In this document: piece after piece, positions 33,245 to 41,047 of the stretch
Layout: each line of letters begins with the position of its first letter
How positions within the stretch are numbered: the first letter of the stretch is position 1
Notes under the pieces: generated by a model
What the model saw: the letters and a program-made list of their open reading frames with translations, nothing else
The model's database searches: none
What the model was told of the DNA's origin: nothing
Translations under genes and position numbers: made by a program
Source: Pseudohalioglobus lutimaris
GTDB taxonomy: Bacteria > Pseudomonadota > Gammaproteobacteria > Pseudomonadales > Halieaceae
DNA: 64,000 nt
NCBI RefSeq assembly: GCF_002866825.1
Contig: NZ_PKUS01000005.1
Span: forward strand, 62,001 to 126,000
Direction: 5' to 3'

Positions 33245-34615
33245 ATGGAAAAGCTAAGCGCCCAGGATGCAGGTTTCCTGAAAATTGAATCTGCCCACTG
33301 CCCGTTCCACGTCGCCGGGCTCATGATTCTGAAGAGGCCGGAGCACGCTCCGCGCAACTTCATTCGTACGCTGGTGAAAAAGTGCGGACGTCTCAATGAG
33401 CTGTGGCCCGTGTTTGCCAAAAAACTCCACGATCCCGAGGATATGTCAGACCTGGCCTGGGTACCTGCGGATGACTACGTGGCCGAGCGGCACGTCTTGC
33501 ATTACTCCCTGCCACAGCCCGGGCGCATGGAGGACCTGATGCGCCTGGTGACGCGTGCGCATGAGCGTCCACTGGACCGTGGGCGCCCACTCTGGGAACT
33601 GCACGTCATTGAGGGATTACCTCGTAACCGCTTCGCCCTGTATTGCAAAACTCATCATGCCCTGGTGGACGGTGTGGGCGCTATGAAGATGCTGCAGGGC
33701 TTGTTCAGCGATTCACCGAGCGGGCGGCTGGACTTCACGGAGGGGCTGGAGGCGCGGTGCCACAGCCACTATTCCCTGCTGGAACGCATTGGCAAAATGA
33801 GGAAGGGGTTGTTGGACCAGTATAAGGCTCTCCCGGAACTCTCCCGGCTGATGGCGCACATGGGAATGGATGCGCTCAAAGGTAAGACCGATGCCATGCG
33901 CCTGCCCTTTACTGCGCCGCGCACCCTGTTCAACACTGAACTGGACTCACGACGTTCGCTGGTGATTTGCGACCTCCCCTGCAATCAGGTCAAGCGCACC
34001 GCCCATGCCATGGGTGGGTCCATCAATGACGTGCTGCTGGCCGTTTGCGGCAGTGCGCTGCGCGCGTATTTACTCGAGCAGAATGCGCTGCCACGCAGCT
34101 CGCTGGTGGCAGGGATGCCCGTTTCCCTGAAATCTTCCGGGTCGAGTGAGGGCAATAAGCTCAGCTATATTATGTGCCCTTTCTTTACCCACGAGGCCGA
34201 TCCGCTGAAACGCCTGCAGCGCATTATCAAAGTGACTTCGGCCGCAAAACGCGAGTTGGCCAGCGTTTCGGTGACCGCCGCAGAAGACTACTACGCACTG
34301 ATTATGGCGCCAACGATATTATTGACGGTTACCGGCAATGCCACCAGGGTACGCCCCGCAGTCAACGCGATCTTCTCCAATGTTCCAGGGTCACGAGACA
34401 AGCTTTATCTGGAGGGGGCTGAGTTAGAGGCGATTTATCCACTTTCGATCGTCACCGATGCCATGGGTTTGAATATCACGGTTCTCAGTCATGTGAACAA
34501 GCTGTGCTTCGCTGTGGCCAGTTGCCCGCGGGACCAACCCGGGATTGAGGGGCTGGGTAAGCTGCTCAAGGCGGGTTATGCTGAATTGCGCGAAGCAGTG
34601 CAGTCCGCGACGTAG
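33245..34615 (+). CDS. Wax ester synthase/diacylglycerol acyltransferase (WS/DGAT) 1
   Basis: The 456-residue protein carries the condensing-type acyltransferase motif HHALVDG (137-143) in YCKTHHALVDGVGAM and the second conserved stretch NAIFSNVPGSRDKLYLEGAE in its C-terminal half. PLWELHVIEGL precedes the active site as in all WS/DGATs. The family esterifies fatty alcohols (wax esters) or diacylglycerol (triacylglycerol) with acyl-CoA at the cytoplasmic membrane. The gene faces the WS/DGAT 2 gene tail to tail; a stem of 6 bp lies between them. GGAG stands 7 bp before its ATG. No C-terminal basic extension is present, unlike WS/DGAT 2. Confidence 0.93.
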   Translation: MEKLSAQDAGFLKIESAHCPFHVAGLMILKRPEHAPRNFIRTLVKKCGRLNELWPVFAKKLHDPEDMSDLAWVPADDYVAERHVLHYSLPQPGRMEDLMRLVTRAHERPLDRGRPLWELHVIEGLPRNRFALYCKTHHALVDGVGAMKMLQGLFSDSPSGRLDFTEGLEARCHSHYSLLERIGKMRKGLLDQYKALPELSRLMAHMGMDALKGKTDAMRLPFTAPRTLFNTELDSRRSLVICDLPCNQVKRTAHAMGGSINDVLLAVCGSALRAYLLEQNALPRSSLVAGMPVSLKSSGSSEGNKLSYIMCPFFTHEADPLKRLQRIIKVTSAAKRELASVSVTAAEDYYALIMAPTILLTVTGNATRVRPAVNAIFSNVPGSRDKLYLEGAELEAIYPLSIVTDAMGLNITVLSHVNKLCFAVASCPRDQPGIEGLGKLLKAGYAELREAVQSAT

Positions 34616-34635
34616 GCGCGGCTGTTGCAGATGCC

Positions 34636-34650
34636 GGGCGCATGGCGCCC
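34636..34650. terminator. Short hairpin between convergent WS/DGAT genes
   Basis: GGGCGC (34636-34641), loop ATG, GCGCCC (34645-34650). It sits in the 68-bp gap between the two convergent stops. Being symmetric it could serve both directions, but it has no T-tract. Confidence 0.35.
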
Positions 34651-34683
34651 CGCAGGATTGCCTTGGCCGAATGGATATCGGGC

Positions 34684-36285
34684 TCAGCTCCTGGGCTTCG
34701 TTTTCGCCCTGGCTTTTGGCTTTGCGGCAGCGCGGCCTGCTGCCTTTTTACCGGCTTTCGATTTGGGATTTGTCTTCGCTTTTGGTGTGGCCTTTTTTTT
34801 GCTTCTGGTTGCTGGCTTGGAGGCTGACCGGGCCGCTGGCCGTGCTACGCGTTTGGCAGCGGCTTTCTTGCCGGGCTTTGGCTTTAATCCTGCAGCATCC
34901 TCAAGCTCTACCAGCGCATCTTCCATGTAATCTATCATGCGCTGAACCTGCGGTACCGAACGACGACAGGCGATAATGCCAAAGTCCACGTTCTGGTCGT
35001 AGGTAACCAGGGTGATGTTCATGGAGATACCGTCGGTGACGATGGACAGGGGGTAATTGCCATCCATGCGCGCGCCATTCCAGTACATGGTCTGCCTGAT
35101 GCCCGGAACATTTGAAATCACTGTGTTGTAGGGCGGCAGTTTTGACATCAGGCCCATAGGCTGCAATAGCAGTGAAGGCGTCTGCATCAGCAGCGTGAAC
35201 AGTTCCAGTTCTTTGTGTGTCATGCCGCGGTAGTACTCTTTGCCCGCCTGCACCGAGGCCTGAATTGCCCGGAATCGTTTGCCCGGGTCAGCGATGTTGG
35301 TTGCGAGGTCGGCACTGATTGCAGCGACCGCGTTGCCCGCGTCGACATCGCCTTCTTTGCGCAGCGATACGGGAACCATCGCTTTCAGTGACTCGTCCGG
35401 CAATTCAGCATGGAGTTGCAGGTACTGACGCAGGGCGCCTGCGCACATGGCCAGTACGGCATCATTGAATGTGCCATCAAACGCCTTGGCCACCGCCCTT
35501 ATGCGTACAAATGGCCAGGACTGGGCCACGAAGCGGCGAGCGCCATCAATAGATGTGTTCAGGGAACTGCGCGGTACTTTCAGGTGGGGCAGGTACAGGT
35601 TGTCGCCGCGCCCGGCCCAGGCGCGGGTAAAACCCTTGACCGCATTGAACAGGCTGGTGCTGCTGTCGAGGCTGGACTTGATCATATCGGTGACTGTGCG
35701 CAATTCCGAGTCACTGTACTCCGGGCGCTTGCCCAACCCCAGCCCTACCTTGTAGGCTTCCCAGGCACGCAGCGAGAGCGGCGAATCCTCGCGAATGAAA
35801 TTCGGGTCGGAAGAGAGCATGCAGCGTGACACGTGAATCGATCGCGCCCCGTCAACAGCAGCATGATGCGTCTTGGTGTACACGGCAAACTGGCGGTTGC
35901 CCAGACCCTCGATGAGGTGCATCTCCCAAAGCGGACGGCTGCGCTCCAGCAAGGTGCCGTGCAAGCGCGATACCAGGGTGAACAGTTCGCGGTATCTTCC
36001 CGGCCTGGGCAGCGCCGAATGGCGCACGTGATACTCCATGTCGAGGGCAGGGTCAGGCTCCCAGTACGCGGCACCCGCCATCCCCAGGGGGCCGGTTTTA
36101 AGCCGGTCCCCAAAGGGCGGCAGCAGGGTGTCGGCAGACCGCATGTTTTGCGCCAGGTCGGCTAAAAACGCCTGTTCGTTGACGCCTTCGGGGAGCGTGT
36201 AAAGGCTGAGGCCGCCCACATGCATGGGCATCTCCCGGCGCTCGGCAATGAGAAAGCCCTTGTCCATGACACCCAGTTGTTTCAT
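34684..36285 (-). CDS. WS/DGAT acyltransferase 2 with histone-H1-like C-terminal tail
   Basis: 533 residues: the first about 465 form a WS/DGAT acyltransferase (HHAAVDG at 140-146, PLWEMHLIEGL before it, YNTVISNVPGIRQTMYWNGA and GNYPLSIVTDGISMNITLVT later). The last 66 residues are an added basic tail of Lys/Ala/Pro/Arg repeats (KKATPKAKTNPKSKAGKKAA and similar). It resembles histone H1-like and PhaF/AlgP-type tails, which bind DNA or coat storage granules. The gene is the last of the putative acyl-reductase, FAR, WS operon, 25 bp after the FAR stop. The acyltransferase part should make the ester bond of wax esters. The tail probably affects localisation. Confidence 0.92.
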   Translation of the reverse strand: MKQLGVMDKGFLIAERREMPMHVGGLSLYTLPEGVNEQAFLADLAQNMRSADTLLPPFGDRLKTGPLGMAGAAYWEPDPALDMEYHVRHSALPRPGRYRELFTLVSRLHGTLLERSRPLWEMHLIEGLGNRQFAVYTKTHHAAVDGARSIHVSRCMLSSDPNFIREDSPLSLRAWEAYKVGLGLGKRPEYSDSELRTVTDMIKSSLDSSTSLFNAVKGFTRAWAGRGDNLYLPHLKVPRSSLNTSIDGARRFVAQSWPFVRIRAVAKAFDGTFNDAVLAMCAGALRQYLQLHAELPDESLKAMVPVSLRKEGDVDAGNAVAAISADLATNIADPGKRFRAIQASVQAGKEYYRGMTHKELELFTLLMQTPSLLLQPMGLMSKLPPYNTVISNVPGIRQTMYWNGARMDGNYPLSIVTDGISMNITLVTYDQNVDFGIIACRRSVPQVQRMIDYMEDALVELEDAAGLKPKPGKKAAAKRVARPAARSASKPATRSKKKATPKAKTNPKSKAGKKAAGRAAAKPKARAKTKPRS

Positions 36286-36310
36286 ACGCTATATCCGCCT
36301 TGCTGCCGGT

Positions 36311-38371
36311 CTACCAGTGAACGCCGCGCATCACCTGCGCGAACATTTTTTGTGCCAGTTCCAGTTTGGATGAGGGCACGTTCTCCTTCTCCTTCGCCGC
36401 CTCGGCTTCAGTAAGCCCCCTGGCCGCGGCGGAATCCGGGAACAGGTCATATGCCTGGCTGAGAAACGCCTCGGTCACGCTGGGAATGGTCGCCTGGGCG
36501 ACCGCACCAGTCACGCCCAGACGGGTGGACAGGCGTTTCGGTCTGGAAATGATCGCTTTGATCACCAGGTCCCTGGCCTGTTCCGGCGACAGCGTGGGGA
36601 ATGCCTTGTACAGACTGGTAGGCGCTATCATCGGTGTGCGTACCAGCGGCATGTGAATGGTGGTGAAGGAAATATTCTGAGCAGCGAACTCAGGCGCAGC
36701 GCACAGGCTGAAAGCATCCAGCGCCGCCTTGGAGGCGACATAGGCAGAGAAGCGCGGCGGGTTGGTCAACACCCCGATAGAGGAGATATTGATGATATGG
36801 CCGCTTTCGTTTTCTTCCATAGAAGGCAGGAAACCGAGGATAAGGCGCAGGGCACCGTAATAGTTCAGTTCCATTGTGCGTTCGTAATCATGGAACCGTT
36901 CATAACTGTAGCGCACCGACCGACGGATGGAGCGGCCAGCGTTATTGACCAGGATGTCCACCTGCCCATGATCGCGCAAAACGTCGGCCACCAGTTTTTT
37001 GCAGTCCTTGGGGCTGGACACGTCGCAGGAATACGCTTTGCCCACGCCGCCTTTTTCGGCAATTTCGGCCAGGGTTTCTTCCAGTTTTTCCACCGTTCGC
37101 GCAACCAGGATTACTGTCGCATCGGCTCTGGCCAGGCGCAGCGCGCATTCCTTGCCTATGCCGCTGGTGGCACCGGTGACCACGACGACGCGACCCTTTA
37201 CCTTGCGCCGCAGCGCTGCGAGGCTGGGCCGCCCGATCAGTTCATTGAACAGCCCGTCCACCTCGCTTATCAGAGTCTCCTTGTCGGGCCGCAGGAATTG
37301 CAACCAGTAGTCCCAGATCACCTGTGCGTAATCCTCAAAGGGAGGGCATTCGATATCTGCCTCGGCCAGTAATTTGCGGGTTTTACGTGAGTCAAAATGA
37401 GTGGGGTAACTGATGTAACCAATAACCTGCGGGGGTATTCCCAGCCGGGAAATGGCCTTTTCACCCAACGACTTCAGCGGCTTTACCCGGCTGATACCCT
37501 CGCCAGCCAGCTGCGTTGCCGTGTCGAGCATGCCAATTTCTATCGACTTGAGATTGGGGCCACCGGATACCTTCATCATCACCTTGAGCAGATCGCCCAC
37601 GCGGATGCCATCGGGGTCGGTGATGAAGAAGCACTCCTGATCGTGTTTGGGTACATGTGCCAGGTAATCTATGGCATCTACGACGTAGTCCACCGGTACG
37701 ATATTGAGCAGTCCAGCCTTGTTGAGTAGCAGCGGGAACCCCTTCGGAGTCACCGAACTGAGGTTTTTCAATGAATCGAAGAAATAATAGGGGCCGTCTA
37801 CCTTGTCCATTTCGCCCGTTTCGGAGTGACCCACCACCATACCGGGACGATAGATGCGCCACTTCATGCGCTTTTCCTTGCGCACCAGGCCTTCGGACTC
37901 GTGCTTGGTCGCGAAGTAGGGGTGCTCCATGTCGCCTGCTTCCTCGAACATGTCCTCGGTGAACGTGCCTTCGTAAAGTCCGGCGGCTGCAATGGACGAC
38001 ACCTGGTGGAAGCAACCCGATCGCAGGCTCTTGGAGAGGGCGATAGCTTGTGCCGTGCCATTGACGTTGCTGACGCGTTGGCTCTCTGCATCGGCCTTCA
38101 TGTCGTAAATTGCGGCGAGGTGGAAGAAGTGATCAATGTCGCCGGCATGTTTCTTGATCCACGCCGGTTTGACTCCCAGCTTTGGCTTGCTCAAGTCACC
38201 TTCAACGGCGATTACCTGGTCTTTCTCCGCACCCCAGAGTTCTCGTAGGCCGTCCACCTTGGGTAGTGAAGCGGGCCTTACCAGCAGGTAAATGACCCCG
38301 CCACGATCAAGAAGTTTGGGTACCAGGAATCGGCCGATAAAGCCGGTGCCGCCGGTGACGAAGTAATTCAT
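36311..38371 (-). CDS. Two-domain fatty acyl reductase (FAR-like, extended SDR + classical SDR)
   Basis: The 686 residues join two Rossmann domains. The N-terminal extended SDR (VTGGTGFIGRFLVPKLL, then a YFATK Y-x3-K and a NAD_binding_4-type body) resembles male-sterility/FAR domains. The second begins near residue 388 (VVVTGATSGIGKECALRLAR) and is a classical SDR with NNAG, ISSIGVL and YVASK. The same two-domain layout is known for Marinobacter fatty acyl-CoA reductases that convert acyl-CoA or aldehyde to fatty alcohol. AGGGGA precedes the ATG. It lies between the acyl-reductase-like and WS/DGAT 2 genes on the same strand, which fits the alcohol-making step of wax synthesis. Confidence 0.92.
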   Translation of the reverse strand: MNYFVTGGTGFIGRFLVPKLLDRGGVIYLLVRPASLPKVDGLRELWGAEKDQVIAVEGDLSKPKLGVKPAWIKKHAGDIDHFFHLAAIYDMKADAESQRVSNVNGTAQAIALSKSLRSGCFHQVSSIAAAGLYEGTFTEDMFEEAGDMEHPYFATKHESEGLVRKEKRMKWRIYRPGMVVGHSETGEMDKVDGPYYFFDSLKNLSSVTPKGFPLLLNKAGLLNIVPVDYVVDAIDYLAHVPKHDQECFFITDPDGIRVGDLLKVMMKVSGGPNLKSIEIGMLDTATQLAGEGISRVKPLKSLGEKAISRLGIPPQVIGYISYPTHFDSRKTRKLLAEADIECPPFEDYAQVIWDYWLQFLRPDKETLISEVDGLFNELIGRPSLAALRRKVKGRVVVVTGATSGIGKECALRLARADATVILVARTVEKLEETLAEIAEKGGVGKAYSCDVSSPKDCKKLVADVLRDHGQVDILVNNAGRSIRRSVRYSYERFHDYERTMELNYYGALRLILGFLPSMEENESGHIINISSIGVLTNPPRFSAYVASKAALDAFSLCAAPEFAAQNISFTTIHMPLVRTPMIAPTSLYKAFPTLSPEQARDLVIKAIISRPKRLSTRLGVTGAVAQATIPSVTEAFLSQAYDLFPDSAAARGLTEAEAAKEKENVPSSKLELAQKMFAQVMRGVHW

Positions 38372-38449
38372 TGAGATCCCCTTATTAAGGTTTTATGGGT
38401 CTGGTGAAACAATCAGCGTAGACAATACAGCATGTTAGTACAGAACGCT

Positions 38450-40558
38450 TCATTTCGCCTTGCTGCTGCGTTTGCGTCGACGGGGTCTTTGCTGCTTTTG
38501 GGTACCGCTTTGCCAGGTCTTGCGTGCCTCCAGCGCCTTGTTCCGAACTCGCTTTATATCCTCATCGGAATAGACGCCATTGACCCCGGAGATGGCGGCC
38601 AACTGCATGCCGTGCTTCAGTCCCAGCTTGTAGATTTCATGAACCTTTTTCCATTCAAGATTACGCCCCAGGGTGAAGTTTTCGAAACGGCCTTCCAGCG
38701 CCAGGACAATGGTTTCCGCCAGGCAGGCGTAAACCACGTTGCGATCCTCGAAGCCGATGGACTTCATATGCACCTCACCGGGCAGGGATATCTCGCCAGA
38801 CTCAATTACCAGCACGTCCGGGCGTTGGGCCACGTCGTCCGGGGACAGGTCAAGCGGGCGGGCGACGTCTGTGATCACGCAGCCGGGCTTCACCCGGGTA
38901 ATATCCAGAATTTTTTTCCCGGCACCAGAGGTGGCAGTGACGATCATGTCCATGTCGCCGATACTCGTATCAGAATCGGCGTAGGAGGACAGCACCAGCT
39001 TGACGCCGGGAGACTCACGCAAAATCGATTTTTCCAGAATCAGTAACTTGGCCGCCTCGGGTGATACCAGGTGCAACTCCTCGGTAGTGCGTGCCAGTAG
39101 TCTTGCACAGGCTGCGCCGATAGCACCGGTGGCGCCCACGACCATGGCCTTGCCCTTGACCTTCCTGCCTTTTTCCAGCTTTACCAGCCCCAGCCGTTGC
39201 ACCGCGTCATGGGCTGCCCACAGTGCGCCGGAGGCGCTGTAACTGTTGCCTGTGGTGATGGGCAGTGGAGCGCGCTTGGCCACGGTTACGCCGGCATCAC
39301 CGACCACCTTGGTGAATGCGCCCAGCCCCATGATCTGTGCGCCCAAGCCTTTGGCAATATCTGCCGCCGCCAGCAGTCTCCGGTAAGTGAACTCGGGCGT
39401 GTGACTCATGATCTCGCGCGGTGTGCCACCAACGATAATCAGCCAGCCCTCTGCCTCAGTACCGTCAGGCGATACAATGCCCTCAACTCTGGTATAGACA
39501 AAAGGCGGGCTATAGGCGGCTGCCTTTTCCACCAGGTTCATCACCGGTTGCGGGGAAATTTTTGACAGCATCTCCAGTGGCTTCAGGTGGGTGAGGTACT
39601 GCTGTGACAGGGGATGTATGACAAACGCGAAGCGATTTATCTGTTTGCGCCCGGGAATCGGATAGAGCAGGCGTGGCTGCAGTTGAAGGTCGGTGAAGAT
39701 CTCCAGATAGTCGTCGTGGGTGATTTCAGCCGCCGGCTTCTCCAATGCCGCGACTATCATCGCTTCGATAATGTTGATGCCGACGATCTGCTTGAAGGGT
39801 TGCACGCTGCAGTCCAGCACCAGGCGTACACCCCAATCCCTGAACTGTTCCAGGCGCTGTTCCGACACCGTGGAGGTGATGACCGTCTTACCCTCAAGCT
39901 CCTCCCTTCCGTAGTGTTCCAATTGTTCATAGGTCGCCACGACTACCTGGGCATCTTTTATCGCGCGTCGCAGCACGAGGTGGTTGAAAAAGGTGAACGG
40001 CGCCAGTGAGGGCACCAGGTCCTTGCCTGTTTCGAAGCGCAGTACTGGATGGCTGCCGCTGGCATACCGTTCCAGCGCCCGCAGAGAGCGCAACAGGTTG
40101 GGCAGGCCGAACTGGGCGACAGGGTCAGCGAAGGTCAGGTTTTCGGTGTGCTCCGAGAGGATGGCTGCCAGCCGGTAATTGAGCGTACCGGACAGGAAAA
40201 GTACCTTGGCATTGTTAAAGATGTTGCCCAGTTCGAGCATGGCTGAGCGCACAGTCCATTCCTGTACGATTTCACGCAGCCGCGCACCACTGGTAACGGG
40301 TGTGCTGCCCGCGCACTGCTCCAGCGCGCGTGTTTCCGGCCGCATAAAATGATCCGTGCCAACCGTGTAGTGCTCACGGACTTTGCCCAGGCCGATGGCC
40401 TGCACTTCGTCGCGCCATTCGCGGATCAGGTTCGCTGCTTTTTTGGTATCGCCGTTGGTTCCGATGCGCGTCACCCGAAATTGCTCACCCAGGAATCGCG
40501 CCGTAAATTTGTCATCCAGTTCGCTTGAGCCCAGGCTGACGCTGACAATTTTTTTCAT
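38450..40558 (-). CDS. Acyl-ACP/acyl-CoA reductase-like protein (AAR-like C-terminal half, novel N-terminal half)
   Basis: 702 residues. From about 310 on it resembles cyanobacterial long-chain acyl-ACP reductase (AAR). FVIHPLSQQYL begins the domain, ITTGNSYSA follows (FTTGNTHTA in AAR), VGATGAIG (474-481) is the NAD(P) loop, and Cys612 in YACLAETIVLALEGRFENFT matches the acyl-enzyme cysteine in the AAR FACFAEAMLLEFEGWHTNF. The order of blocks is the same. The first 300 residues have no match that I know. The last 16 are very basic (RPRRRKRSSKAK). As the first step of the neighbouring wax genes it would make fatty aldehyde. The assignment rests on memory-based comparison, so the AAR match needs an alignment. 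Confidence 0.82.
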   Translation of the reverse strand: MKKIVSVSLGSSELDDKFTARFLGEQFRVTRIGTNGDTKKAANLIREWRDEVQAIGLGKVREHYTVGTDHFMRPETRALEQCAGSTPVTSGARLREIVQEWTVRSAMLELGNIFNNAKVLFLSGTLNYRLAAILSEHTENLTFADPVAQFGLPNLLRSLRALERYASGSHPVLRFETGKDLVPSLAPFTFFNHLVLRRAIKDAQVVVATYEQLEHYGREELEGKTVITSTVSEQRLEQFRDWGVRLVLDCSVQPFKQIVGINIIEAMIVAALEKPAAEITHDDYLEIFTDLQLQPRLLYPIPGRKQINRFAFVIHPLSQQYLTHLKPLEMLSKISPQPVMNLVEKAAAYSPPFVYTRVEGIVSPDGTEAEGWLIIVGGTPREIMSHTPEFTYRRLLAAADIAKGLGAQIMGLGAFTKVVGDAGVTVAKRAPLPITTGNSYSASGALWAAHDAVQRLGLVKLEKGRKVKGKAMVVGATGAIGAACARLLARTTEELHLVSPEAAKLLILEKSILRESPGVKLVLSSYADSDTSIGDMDMIVTATSGAGKKILDITRVKPGCVITDVARPLDLSPDDVAQRPDVLVIESGEISLPGEVHMKSIGFEDRNVVYACLAETIVLALEGRFENFTLGRNLEWKKVHEIYKLGLKHGMQLAAISGVNGVYSDEDIKRVRNKALEARKTWQSGTQKQQRPRRRKRSSKAK

Positions 40559-40674
40559 CTGTATTACCTCGCTAGGAATTGGGCAAGGCTACTGCAGTCT
40601 GCAGGGCGCAGACTTGATGGACCGCAAGGAAAGTGCTGGTGTGAGTACCGAAAAAGAGTGAACGCTACCGGCAG

Positions 40675-40875
40675 TCAATGATGCCGCTGGCGGCGAATGT
40701 TGGCGATGCCCATCATCGCTGACGCCGTGCGCAGCAGTTCGTCGATTGCCTGGCCGGTGGGCTCCTGCCGATTCAAGGCGAGGCGGCCCTGTTCTACCAG
40801 CGCCAGTAGTGTATCCAGTTCATGTCGATCCAGGTGGATGTCGACGCTCTCTGTAGTGTGGTCTAGTAATTCCAT
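40675..40875 (-). CDS. Small hypothetical protein
   Basis: The frame extends to 40968, but ATG 40875 is preceded by GGGGGCGG at a suitable distance and gives 66 residues: acidic first half (LLDHTTESVDIHLDRHELDT) then helical (LLALVEQGRLALNRQ) and a basic histidine-rich end. It lies between the biotinyl-carboxyltransferase gene and the AAR-like gene on the same strand. I do not recognise it. The coding status is likely but not certain. Confidence 0.45.
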   Translation of the reverse strand: MELLDHTTESVDIHLDRHELDTLLALVEQGRLALNRQEPTGQAIDELLRTASAMMGIANIRRQRHH

Positions 40876-41047
40876 GGCATACCGCCCCCAGGTCATTCTA
40901 GGTTTATAGATCATCAGGGGGAGATTGCAAAAAGAATAGTCATAGCCATATTTATACCGCTTTATCACCGAGGTAAGGTACTGTTTTTAATGATAAATAA
41001 TGAGGCCGGAGAAGGCTGAAACCAATCGCTGAATTACCGGGCATGGT

